From assembly GCF_030272615.1 (NCBI RefSeq), contig NW_026729198.1:20001-42500 (forward strand): a DNA stretch of 22,500 nt, read 5' to 3'. The notes below the pieces were generated by a model, which had not been told where the DNA came from, did not search any database, and saw only the letters and a program-made list of their open reading frames with translations. This document shows, one piece after another, positions 1 through 8,299 of the stretch (position 1 is its first letter; each line of letters opens with the position of its first letter). The position numbers and the translations under genes were made by a program. Source of the DNA: Cryptomeria japonica. Taxonomy: Eukaryota > Streptophyta > Pinopsida > Cupressales > Cupressaceae.

Positions 1-3000
1 CCGAGGAGCCTCACCGCATATCAATCGGGGTGCGAGGCGAGGGATGGGGCGGGAAGGCCCCAACGGCTAGACGGAAGAGGCTTCAGGGCCACCTCGGAAT
101 GGTCCAAGCATCGGACGCGCTTGGGGCGACTGCCAGTGCCAACCCCTTATCCCGCGATGCGTCCGATACACAGATGGTTCCAAGGCGGCCGAGGAGCCTC
201 ACCGCATAGCAATCGGGGGTGCGAGGCGAGGGATGGGGCGGGAAGGCCCCAACGGCTAGACGGAAGAGGCTTCAGGGCCGCCTAGGAATGGTCCAAGCAT
301 CGGACACGCTTGGGGCGACTACCAGTGACAGCCCCCTATCCCGCGATGCGTCCGATACGAAGATGGTTCCAAGGCGGCCGAGGAGCCTCACCGCATAGCA
401 ATCGGGGTGTGAGGTGGGGGATGCGGCGAGATGGCCCCAACGGCTAGACGGAAGAGGCCACAGGGCCGCGTCGGAATAGTCCAAGCATCGGACGCGCTTG
501 GGGCGACTACCAGTGACAACCCCTTATCCCGCGATGCGTCCGATACGAAGATAGTTCCAAGGCGGCCGAGGAGCCTCACCGCATAGCAATCGGGGTGCGA
601 GGTGGGGGATGCGGCGAGATGGCCCCAACGGCTAGACGGAAGAGGCTGCAGGGCCGCCTCGGAATAGTCCAAGCATCGGACGCGCTTGGGGCCACTACCA
701 GTGACAACCCCTTATCCCGCGATGCGTCCGATACGAAGATAGTTCCAAGGCGGCCGAAGAGCCTCACCGCATAGCAATCGGGGTGCGAGGTGGGGGATGC
801 GGCGAGATGGCCCCAACGGCTAGACGGAAGAGGCCACAGGGCCGCCTCGGAATAGTCCAAGCATCGGACGCGCTTGGGGCGACTACCAGTGACAACCCCT
901 TATCCCGCGATGCGTCCGATACGAAGATAGTTCCCAGGCGGCCGAGGAGCCTCACCGCATAGCAATCGGGGTGCGAGGCGAGGGATGCGGCGAGATGGCC
1001 CCAAAGGCTAGACGGAAGAGGCTGCAGGGCTGCCTCGGAATAGTCCAAGCATCGGACGCGCTTGGGGCGACTACCACTGCCAACCCCTTATCCCGCGATG
1101 CGTCCGATACACAGATAGTTCCGAGGCGGCCGAGGAGGTGGGGGATGCAGCGAGATGGCCCCAACGGCTAGACGGAAGAGGCTGCAGGGCCGCCTCGGAA
1201 TAGTCCAAGCATCGGACGCGCTTGGGGCGACTACCAGTGACAACCCCTTATCCCGCGATGCGTCCGATACACAGATAGTTCTGAGGCGGCCAAGGAGCCT
1301 CACCGCATAGCAATCGTGGTGCGAGGTGGGGGATGCGGCGAGATGGCCCCAACGGCTAGACGGAAGAGGCTGCAGGGCCGCCTCGGAATGGTCCAAGCAT
1401 CGGATGCGCTTGGGGCGACTACCACTGCCAACCCCTTATCCCGCGATGCGTCCGATACACAGATAGTTCCAAGGCGGCCGAGGAGCCTCACAGCATAGCA
1501 ATCAGGGTGCGAGGCGAGGGATGCGGCGAGAAAGCCCCAACGGCTAGAGGGAAGAGGCTTCAGGTCCGCCTCGGAATGGTCCAAGCATCGGACGCGCTTG
1601 GGGCGACTACCAGTGACAACCCCTTATCCCGCGACGCGTCCGATACACAGATAGTTCCAAGGCGGCCGAGGAGCCTCACCGCATAGCAATCGGGGTGCGA
1701 GGCGAGGGATGCGGCGAGAAGGACCCAACGGCTACACGGAAGAGGCTTCGGGGCCGCCTCGGAATGGTCCAAGCATCGGACGCGCTTGGGGCGACTACCA
1801 GTGACAACCCCTTATCCCGCGACGCGTCCGATACACAGATAGTTCCAAGGCGGCCGAGGAGCCTCACCGCATAGCAATCGGGGTGCGAGGCGAGGGATGC
1901 GGCGAGAAGGACCCAACGGCTAGACGGAAGAGGCTTCGGGGCCGCCTCGGAATGGTCCAAGCATCGGACGCGCTTGGGGCGACTACCAGTGACAACCCCT
2001 TATCCCGCGACGCGTCCGATACACAGATAGTTCCAAGGCGGCCGAGGAGCCTCACCGCATAGCAATCGGGGTGCGAGGCGAGGGATGCGGCGAGAAGGAC
2101 CCAACGGCTAGACGGAAGAGGCTTCGGGTCCGCCTCGGAATGGTCCAAGCATCGGACGCGCTTGGGGCGACTACCAGTGACAACCCCTTATCCCGCGACG
2201 CGTCCGATACACAGATAGTTCCAAGGCGGCCGAGGAGCCTCACCGCATAGCAATCGGGGTGCGAGGCGAGGGATGCGGCGAGAAGGACCCAACGGCTAGA
2301 CGGAAGAGGCTTCGGGTCCGCCTCGGAATGGTCCAAGCATCGGACGCGCTTGGGGCGACTACCAGTGACAACCCCTTATCCCGCGACGCGTCCGATACAC
2401 AGATAGTTCCAAGGCGGCCGAGGAGCCTCACCGCATAGCAATCGGGGTGCGAGGCGAGGGATGCGGCGAGAAGGACCCAACGGCTAGACGGAAGAGGCTT
2501 CGGGTCCGCCTCGGAATGGTCCAAGCATCGGACGCGCTTGGGGCGACTACCAGTGACAACCCCTTATCCCGCGACGCGTCCGATACACAGATAGTTCCGA
2601 GGCGGCCGAGGAGCCTCACCGCATAGCAATCGGGGTGCGAGGCGAAGGATGCGGCGAGAAGGACCCAACGGCTAGACGGAAGAGGCTTCGGGTCCGCCTC
2701 GGAATGGTCCAAGCATCGGACGCGCTTGGGGCGACTACCAGTGACAACCCCTTATCCCGCGACGCGTCCGATACACAGATAGTTCCAAGGCGGCCGAGGA
2801 GCCTCACCGCATAGCAATCGGGGTGCGAGGCGAGGGATGCGGCGAGAAGGACCCAACGGCTAGACGGAAGAGGCTTCAGGGCCGCCTCGGAATGGTCCAA
2901 GCATCGAACGCGCTTGGGGCGACTACCAGTGACAACCCCTTATCCCGCGACGCGTCCGATACACAGATAGTTCCGAGGCGGCCGAGGAGCCTCACCGCAT

Positions 3001-3770
3001 AGCAATCGGGGTGCGAGGCGAGGGATGCGGCGAGAAGGACCCAACGGCTAGACGGAAGAGGCTTCAGGGCCGCCTCGGAATGGTCCAAGCATCGGACGCG
3101 CTTGGGGCGACTACCAGTGACAACCCCTTATCCCGCGACGCGTCCGATACACAGATAGTTCCGAGGCGGCCGAGGAGCCTCACCGCATAGCAATCGGGGT
3201 GCGAGGCGAGGGATGCGGCGAGAAGGACCCAACGGCTAGACGGAAGAGGCTTCAGGGCCGCCTCGGAATGGTCCAAGCATCGGACGCGCTTGGGGCGACT
3301 ACCAATGACAACCCCTTATCCCGCGACGCGTCCGATACACAGATAGTTCCGAGGCGGCCGAGGAGCCTCACCGCATAGCAATCGGGGTGCGAGGCGAGGG
3401 ATGCGGCGAGAAGGACCCAACGGCTAGACGGAAGAGGCTTCAGGGCCGCCTCGGAATGGTCCAAGCATCGGACGCGCTTGGGGCGACTACCAGTGACAAC
3501 CCCTTATCCCGCGACGCGTCCGATACACAGATAGTTCCGAGGCGGCCGAGGAGCCTCACCGCATAGCAATCGGGGTGCGAGGCGAGGGATGCGGCGAGAA
3601 GGACCCAACGGCTAGACGGAAGAGGCTTCAGGGCCGCCTCGGAATGGTCCAAGCATCGGACGCGCTTGGGGCGACTACCGTTGCCAACCCCTTATCCCGC
3701 GATGCGTCTGATACACAGATAGTTCCGAGGCGGCCGAGGAGCCTCACCGCATAGCAATCGGGTTGCGAGG
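1..3770. repeat. 188-bp tandem repeat array, 20 copies
   Basis: The anchor GTCCAAGCATCGGA occurs at 102, 291, 479, 667, 855, 1043, 1203, 1391, 1579 and then every 188 bp to 3647, giving 20 copies. Two intervals are irregular: 189 bp (102 to 291) and 160 bp (1043 to 1203). Copies from about 1579 rightwards are nearly identical, while those on the left fall into subtypes (GATGGCCCC versus GAAGGACCC; CGATACGAAG versus CGATACACAG; GATGCGTCC versus GACGCGTCC). The array enters the window already in progress and ends near 3770, where the sequence changes after GCATAGCAATCGGG. Open frames of 70-94 codons restart in each unit on the minus strand because 188 is not a multiple of three; they are not genes. 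If the Pol I reading of 4124-8259 is right, this array lies downstream of those start sites, either in the 5' external transcribed spacer or between spacer promoters and a gene promoter to the left. Confidence 0.97.
3444..3547. repeat. Nested inverted repeat within a 188-bp unit (representative)
   Basis: Each 188-bp unit carries two concentric pairs of complementary arms. In this copy the outer arms are GGCCGCCTCGGAA (3444-3456) and TTCCGAGGCGGCC (3535-3547), a perfect 13-bp match. The inner arms are ATCGGACGCG (3467-3476) and CGCGTCCGAT (3515-3524), a perfect 10-bp match. The arms could form a cruciform in DNA or a long hairpin in RNA. Units further left often have TTCCAAGG in the outer right arm or GATGCG in the inner right arm, so their pairing is weaker. 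No function is known to me for this element. Confidence 0.85.
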
Positions 3771-4007
3771 CAGATTATTGGGAAGGGAACCCCCTGGGAT
3801 GCGGCTCAAGCAGTGCCCAAAGGGACTGGAATGCGGAATCACATCGAGAGACCCAAATGCTATACGAGGGCTCAAATCGAATTATCGATTTGGCCACGAC
3901 ATGGACGCATCGGAACGACTACCTTTGCCGAACCACTCGCAATTGCATCCATACCGAAACCAATAGACATTTCCGTTAGAGCCCTCGCATAGCATTCGGG
4001 AATCTCG

Positions 4008-4101
4008 CATGCCCCTCTAAATCGACCAATGCTGGCGCTCAATGAAAATCCGAGCGCTACCACCGTTCGAGCGCCAGCATTGGTCGAGTTAGAGGGGCAC
4101 G
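4008..4101. repeat. 33-bp inverted repeat, 28-bp loop, next to promoter block 1
   Basis: The left arm at 4008-4040 and the right arm at 4069-4101 are reverse complements at 31 of 33 positions. The 28-base loop contains ATCCGAGCGCTAC. On the minus strand the structure begins about 30 nt downstream of the candidate start at 4131, so a minus-strand transcript would fold into a strong early hairpin. Equivalent, weaker hairpins follow the next two promoter blocks. Confidence 0.9.
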
Positions 4102-4123
4102 GGGGAGAATGCTCCAGTCAACA

Positions 4124-4155
4124 CCTCCCCTATATAAGTTATTTGTCCGATTCTC
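4124..4155 (-). promoter_or_regulatory. Pol I promoter-like block 1 (leftmost)
   Basis: The plus strand reads CCTCCCCTATATAAG followed by TTATTTGTCCGATTCTC. Read on the minus strand this gives CTTATATAGGGGAGG, which matches the plant RNA polymerase I start-site consensus of TATATA followed by a G run. The expected start is near 4131, at the last A of TATATA. The conserved block spans roughly -24 to +8; in Arabidopsis about -33 to +6 is known to be enough for a minimal Pol I promoter. On the minus strand this is the copy closest to the presumed 18S side of the window. A Pol II TATA box on the plus strand is a less likely alternative. Confidence 0.7.
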
Positions 4156-4492
4156 GCACAACCGTAGTCTGCCTCGTCGAATCAAACAACGGTCCCAGAT
4201 TCCGACTTCCGTTCCGTAGAGACCCAAAAGCTAGATGGAGGCTCGCAAGAAAGAGAGTCGGCGCATAGCAATCGGGTTTCTCGAACGTTTAGGGACCGAG
4301 CTCACTTGCGGATAGGGCAAAATCCGCCAAGCAACCCAAAAGCTAGACGGGGGCTCGAATCGAATCGCCTAGGCGGCCACAACAACGACGTGTTGGATCG
4401 ACTACCAGTGCCAAACCATTCAGCAAGACTAGTCTGTGTCGAGGCCGGATAGAGATTCTCAGAGAGCGCCCGCATAGCATTTAGGAGACCTG

Positions 4493-4591
4493 CCGCGTCC
4501 CTCACACTCGACAAATGGTGGTGCACGTTTATAAATCCGAGCGATCCCAACCCTTTCAAGCACCAACATCGGTCGAGATAGAGGGGCACGG
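4493..4591. repeat. Imperfect 35-bp inverted repeat next to promoter block 2
   Basis: Arms at 4493-4527 and 4557-4591 are complementary at 25 of 35 positions by hand alignment. The loop contains ATCCGAGCGATCC, matching the loop of the hairpin at 4008-4101. It begins 30 bp from the start motif at 4621, the same spacing as in the neighbouring units. Confidence 0.7.
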
Positions 4592-4613
4592 AGGGGGCTG
4601 CGTGAGACAACAC

Positions 4614-4645
4614 AGTCCCCTATATAAGTTATTTGTCCGATTCTC
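4614..4645 (-). promoter_or_regulatory. Pol I promoter-like block 2
   Basis: The candidate start is at 4621. The first bases differ from the other copies: the plus strand has CAGTCCCC instead of CCTCCCC, so the minus strand reads TATATAGGGGACTG. TATATA, GGGG and the upstream GAATCGGACAAATAA are intact. Confidence 0.65.
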
Positions 4646-4933
4646 ACACATCCGAAGAATGGTCATCAAATCGGACAACAGCCCAAACTTCCGACTTCCG
4701 TCCCAGAAAGCCCAAGAGCTATCTAAAACGTTCATGGCCGGAACTCGATCGCGGCTATACCAGTCCGCCAAGCAACCCAAAAGCTAGACTGGAGCTCTAG
4801 TCGAATCACCTCTGTGGCCATTGCAAGGACGTGTTGGAGCGACTACCATTGCCGAACCATTCCGCAGGTCGAGTCCATACCAAGGCCGCATAGAGATTCA
4901 CGATGAGCTCCTGCATAGCAATCAGGAGACTTG

Positions 4934-5031
4934 CCGTGTCCATCACAATCGATAAATCCTGGTGCAAGATTTTTGCATCCGAGCGCTCCAACCAGTCGAG
5001 CACCAGCATCAATCGACATAAACGGGCACGG
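4934..5031. repeat. Imperfect 35-bp inverted repeat next to promoter block 3
   Basis: Arms at 4934-4968 and 4997-5031 are complementary at about 23 of 35 positions by hand alignment. The loop contains ATCCGAGCGCTCC, again conserved. It begins about 31 bp from the start motif at 5062. Being the weakest of the three hairpins, it may be a decayed copy. Confidence 0.6.
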
Positions 5032-5054
5032 GGGGAGGATGCTCGAGAACACTA

Positions 5055-5086
5055 CCTCCCCTATATAAGTTATTTGTCCGATTCTC
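5055..5086 (-). promoter_or_regulatory. Pol I promoter-like block 3
   Basis: The candidate start is at 5062. The block has TTATTTGTCCG like copies 1 and 2, where copies 4-13 have CTATTTGTCYG. It is the last of the three long units; the flank towards higher coordinates changes to the 50/56-bp array from 5140. Confidence 0.68.
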
Positions 5087-5139
5087 AAGCAGCCGAAGTC
5101 TGGTCATCGAATCGGGTCAAAGACCACAACTTCCGACTT

Positions 5140-5520
5140 TACCCACAATGCAAGTCATCGAATCGAACATCGGCCCCCGAGTCGGACTCCATGCGTATGT
5201 CAGGTCATCGGACCCAAATTCCGCCTTCCTGCGCATGGCGGGCCATCAATATCAACTCGGTCATCGGACCCAAACTCCGCCTTTTTGCGTATGGCACGCC
5301 TTCAAATCGGTCATCGGACCCAAATTCCGCCTTCCTGTGCATGGCGGGCCATCAACATCAACTCGGTCATCGGACCCAAATTCCGCCTTTCTGCGCATGG
5401 CACGCCATCAACTCGGTCATCGGACCCAAATTCCGCCTTCCTGCGCATGGCAGGTCATCGGACACAAATTCAGACCTCGCCAATATGCCTACGTATCGAA
5501 TCGGTCATCGGACCCAACTT
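5140..5520. repeat. Short 50/56-bp tandem array
   Basis: GGTCATCGGACCCAA-type starts occur at 5203, 5259, 5309, 5365, 5415, 5453 and 5503, giving intervals of 56, 50, 56, 50, 38 and 50 bp. The alternation comes from a longer or shorter tail (CATCAACATCAACTC versus CATCAACTC or TTCAAATC). The same GGTCATCGGACCCAA element recurs in each 311-bp unit, so this array grew from part of that unit. The long open frames that cross it in several phases are repeat artefacts. Confidence 0.88.
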
Positions 5521-5599
5521 CCGACTTCATCCATACTGTAGGGTCTTTGAGGTTGGCGCGGTGCGCTCAACCCAGGGAGTCGACCCATCGAAGCATACA

Positions 5600-5631
5600 C
5601 CTCCCCTATATAAGCTATTTGTCCGATTCCC
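5600..5631 (-). promoter_or_regulatory. Pol I promoter-like block 4
   Basis: The candidate start is at 5607. This is the first block in the 311-bp tandem units. The minus strand reads AGCTTATATAGGGGAGGTG. The plus-strand flank towards lower coordinates carries GGGAGTCGACCCA, which is shared with copies 5-13 (as GTCRACCCA). Confidence 0.7.
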
Positions 5632-5910
5632 ACACCTGTGTAGTTTGCACCTCTGACCAGGACATCGACCCCAACTTCCGAACTCGACTGCAACGACGGC
5701 ACCAGCGCCTTGGTGCGCACCTTGCGACGCACAGTCCCAACATTCGCCTTCCTGCACATGGCAGGTCATCGGACCCAAATTCCGACCTCGCGAGTATGCC
5801 TACATATCGAATCGGTCATCGGACCCAACTTCCGACTTCATCCATACCGTAGGGTCTTTGAGGTTGGCGCGGTGCGCTCAACCCGGGGAGTCGACCCAAC
5901 GAAGCATACA

Positions 5911-5942
5911 CCTCCCCTATATAAGCTATTTGTCCGATTCCC
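5911..5942 (-). promoter_or_regulatory. Pol I promoter-like block 5
   Basis: The candidate start is at 5918, exactly 311 bp from block 4. Block and flanks are nearly identical to blocks 4 and 6, indicating recent tandem amplification. Confidence 0.7.
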
Positions 5943-6221
5943 ACACCTGTGTAGTTTGCACCTCCGATCAAGACATCGACCCCAACTTCCGAACTCGCCT
6001 CCAACGACCGAACCAGCGCCTTGGTGCGCACCTTGCAACGCACAGTGCCAACATTCGCCTTCCTGCACGTGGCAGGTCATCGGACCCAAATTCCGACCTC
6101 GCGAGTATGCCTACATATCGAATCGGTCATCGGACCCAACTTCCGACTTCATCCATACCGTAGGGTCTTTGAGGTTGGCGCGGTGCGCTCAACCCGGGGA
6201 GTCGACCCAACGAAGCATACA

Positions 6222-6253
6222 CCTCCCCTATATAAGCTATTTGTCCGATTCCC
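6222..6253 (-). promoter_or_regulatory. Pol I promoter-like block 6
   Basis: The candidate start is at 6229, 311 bp from block 5. TATATA, GGGGAGG and the upstream part of the block are unchanged. Confidence 0.7.
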
Positions 6254-6532
6254 ACACCTGTGTAGCTTGCACCTCCGATCAGGACATCGACCCCAACTTC
6301 CGAACTCGACTAAAAAGACCGCACCAGCGCCTTGGTGTGCACCTTGCAACGCACAGTGTCAACATTCGCCTTCCTGCACATGGCAGGTCATCGGACCCAA
6401 ATTCCGACCTCATGAGCATACCTACTAATCGAATCGGTCATCGGACCCAACTTCCGACTTCATCCATACCGTAGGGTCTTTGAGGTTGGCGCGGTGCGCT
6501 CAACCTGGGGAGTCGACCCATCGAAGCATACA

Positions 6533-6564
6533 CCTCCCCTATATAAGCTATTTGTCCGATTCCG
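6533..6564 (-). promoter_or_regulatory. Pol I promoter-like block 7
   Basis: The candidate start is at 6540, 311 bp from block 6. On the minus strand its upstream side is occupied by the 52-bp palindromic array (6650-7256), which separates it from block 8 by 845 bp. Confidence 0.7.
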
Positions 6565-6649
6565 ACACCTGTGTAGTTTGCACCTCCGCTCAGGACATCG
6601 ACCCCAACTTCCGAACTCGCCTGCAACGACCGAACCAGCGCCTTGGTGC

Positions 6650-7256
6650 GCACCAAAAGTGCGCACTTTTGGAGGGCACTTTTCTGCGCTCCAAAGGTGC
6701 GCACTTTTGGAGGGCACTTTTTGGAGGGCACTTTTCTGCGCTCCAAAGGTGCGCACTTTTGGAGGGCACTTTTTGGAGGGCACTTTTCTGCGCTCCAAAG
6801 GTGCGCACTTTTGGAGGGCACTTTTTGGAGGGCACTTTTCTGCGCTCCAAAGGTGCGCACTTTTGGAGGGCACTTTTTGGAGGGCACTTTTCTGCGCTCC
6901 AAAGGTGCGCACTTTTGGAGGGCACTTTTTGGAGGGCACTTTTCTGCGCTCCAAAGGTGCGCACTTTTGGAGGGCACTTTTTGGAGGGCACTTTTCTGCG
7001 CTCCAAAGGTGCGCACTTTTGGAGGGCACTTTTTGGAGGGCACTTTTCTGCGCTCCAAAGGTGCGCACTTTTGGAGGGCACTTTTTGGAGGGCACTTTTC
7101 TGCGCTCCAAAGGTGCGCACTTTTGGAGGGCACTTTTTGGAGGGCACTTTTCTGCGCTCCAAAGGTGCGCACTTTTGGAGGGCACTTTTGTGCACTCCAA
7201 AGGTGCGCACTTTTGGAGGGCACTTTTCCTGTGCTCCAAAGGTGCACACCTAGGTG
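6650..7256. repeat. 52-bp palindrome-rich tandem array inside a promoter unit
   Basis: TGCGCTCC recurs at 6685, 6737, 6789, 6841, 6893, 6945, 6997, 7049, 7101 and 7153, always 52 bp apart, followed by two or three shortened variants to 7256. Each unit contains a 24-bp near-perfect palindrome centred on GTGCGCAC (first at 6689-6712) in which one symmetric position differs, and a TTTTTGGAGGGCACTTTT segment. Open frames of 200-300 codons run through it on both strands because three 52-bp units total 156 bp, a multiple of three, and the unit lacks stops in several frames. The array sits between promoter blocks 7 and 8, at the place where the other units have only a short CAGCGCCTTGGTGCGCACC segment. 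Confidence 0.95.
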
Positions 7257-7377
7257 AGCACCTTCGACCACACCTTGTAGCACACCAAACTCTGACTTTC
7301 GACTTCATCCGCAATGCAGGGTCTTTGAGGTTGGCGCAATGCGCACAACCAGGGGAGTCGACCCATCAAACCCAACA

Positions 7378-7409
7378 CCTCCCCTATATAAGCTATTTGT
7401 CTGATTCTC
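7378..7409 (-). promoter_or_regulatory. Pol I promoter-like block 8
   Basis: The candidate start is at 7385. It opens the series of 157-bp units. The upstream part reads TTTGTCTGATTCTC on the plus strand, one base different from blocks 4-7. Confidence 0.7.
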
Positions 7410-7534
7410 ATACATGCGTAGCCTGCAGGAGCAATTAGGACATCGACCCCAACTTTCGGCTTCTAAACGAAAACAAGGTCTTTGAGGTTGGTGTAATGCG
7501 AACAACTAGGGGAGTCAACCCATCAAACCCAACA

Positions 7535-7566
7535 CCTCCCCTATATAAGCTATTTGTCTGATTCTC
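7535..7566 (-). promoter_or_regulatory. Pol I promoter-like block 9
   Basis: The candidate start is at 7542, 157 bp from block 8. The core is identical to block 8. Confidence 0.7.
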
Positions 7567-7691
7567 ATACATGTGTAGTCTACAGGAGCAATTAGGACAT
7601 CGACCCCAACTTTTGACTTCTTAACGAAAACAAGGTCTTTGAGGTTGACGTAATGCGCACAACCAGGGGAGTCGACCCATCAAACCCAACA

Positions 7692-7723
7692 CCTCCCCTA
7701 TATAAGCTATTTGTCCGATTCTC
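7692..7723 (-). promoter_or_regulatory. Pol I promoter-like block 10
   Basis: The candidate start is at 7699, 157 bp from block 9. The core is intact, with the TTTGTCCG variant upstream. Confidence 0.7.
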
Positions 7724-7848
7724 ATACATGTGTAGCCTGCAGGAGCCATTAGGACATTGACCCCAACTTTTGACTTCTTAACGAAAACAAGGTCTTTGAG
7801 GTTGGCGTAATGCGCACAACCAAGGGAGTTGACCCATCAAACCCAACA

Positions 7849-7880
7849 CCTCCCCTATATAAGCTATTTGTCTGATTCTC
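7849..7880 (-). promoter_or_regulatory. Pol I promoter-like block 11
   Basis: The candidate start is at 7856, 157 bp from block 10. On the minus strand its upstream side holds an insert of about 64 bp that contains AAAGGTGCACGCCTTGG, making the interval to block 12 221 bp. Confidence 0.7.
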
Positions 7881-8069
7881 ATACATGTGTAGCCTGCAAC
7901 AAACGATTAGGACATCCACCCCAACTTCTGAATTCGTCTGCGTTGACCGCACCAAAGGTGCACGCCTTGGTGCTCACCAAAATCCGACTTCCGACTTCTT
8001 CTGCTATGCGGGGTCTTTGAGGTTGGCGCAGTGCGCACAACCAGGGGAGTCAACCCACCGAATGCAACA

Positions 8070-8101
8070 CCTCCCCTATATAAGCTATTTGTCTGATTCT
8101 C
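8070..8101 (-). promoter_or_regulatory. Pol I promoter-like block 12
   Basis: The candidate start is at 8077. The core is intact. The flank matches the 157-bp family. Confidence 0.7.
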
Positions 8102-8226
8102 ATACATGCGTAGACTGCAGCAATGATTAGGACATCCACCCCAACTTTTGACTTCTTAAACAAGACAGGGTCTTTGAAGTTGGTGCAGTGCACACAACCA
8201 GGGGAGTCGACCCATCAAACGCAACA

Positions 8227-8259
8227 CCTCCCCTATATAAAGCTATTTGTCCGATTCTC
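8227..8259 (-). promoter_or_regulatory. Pol I promoter-like block 13, with one extra base
   Basis: The candidate start is at 8234, 157 bp from block 12. The plus strand reads TATATAAAGC where all other copies read TATATAAGC, so the upstream part is shifted by one base relative to the start. The last recognisable promoter core before the G-rich region, it may be weakened. Confidence 0.62.
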
Positions 8260-8299
8260 ATACGTGTAGTCTGCAGCAGCGATTAGGACATCGACCCCA

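Larger units (their letters stand above)
3771..5140 (-). repeat. Three long diverged promoter units of an rDNA spacer
   Basis: No gene is visible here. The segment is three diverged repeats spaced by their promoter blocks (start motifs at 4131, 4621 and 5062, so 490 and 441 bp apart). Each unit has the same order of landmarks on the plus strand: CCCAAAAGCTAGA, a CGACTACCANTGCC block, a GCATAGCAATC-like block (3988, 4472, 4913), a stem-loop, then the promoter block. The first three landmarks also occur in the same order in the 188-bp repeat. The units share far less sequence outside these blocks, so the blocks may be under constraint or may be the oldest surviving part of a common ancestor. 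Confidence 0.75.
5440..6655 (-). repeat. 311-bp tandem promoter units, about four copies
   Basis: Promoter blocks at 5607, 5918, 6229 and 6540 are exactly 311 bp apart and the flanks are nearly identical. Each unit holds, on the plus strand, a TCATCGGACCCAAATTCCGACC segment, a second TCATCGGACCCAACTTCCGAC segment, GGGTCTTTGAGGTTGGCGC, the promoter block, CATCGACCCCAACTTCCG, and CAGCGCCTTGGTG. The two CCCAACTTCCGA segments are direct repeats within the unit. Only spacer sequence is visible. Confidence 0.93.

Noticed and set aside
3480-3515. ATAAGGGG on the minus strand of each 188-bp unit as another Pol I start
   Set aside because: The preceding bases are CGGG rather than a TATA run, and the conserved upstream GAATCGGACAAATA is absent. 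By position it aligns to CAAACCATTC in the promoter units, not to their start motif.
272-3652. Series of 94-codon minus-strand open frames starting MDHSEA or MDYSEA in each 188-bp unit
   Set aside because: One per DNA repeat, terminated in the next unit because 188 is not a multiple of three. They lack a ribosome or promoter context and change with the repeat variants without sign of coding constraint.
1-3770. CRISPR array
   Set aside because: The entire 188-bp unit is repeated with no unique spacers, and the surroundings are plant rDNA.
6438-7438. Open frames of 200-314 codons over the 52-bp array
   Set aside because: They exist because three 52-bp units are a multiple of three. All frames give repeated peptides and they overlap on both strands.
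4124-8259. Pol II TATA boxes on the plus strand (TATATAAG)
   Set aside because: Possible on sequence alone, but the adjoining GGGG on the minus strand and the tandem arrangement next to 5S genes fit a Pol I spacer promoter better. No plus-strand gene follows any copy.
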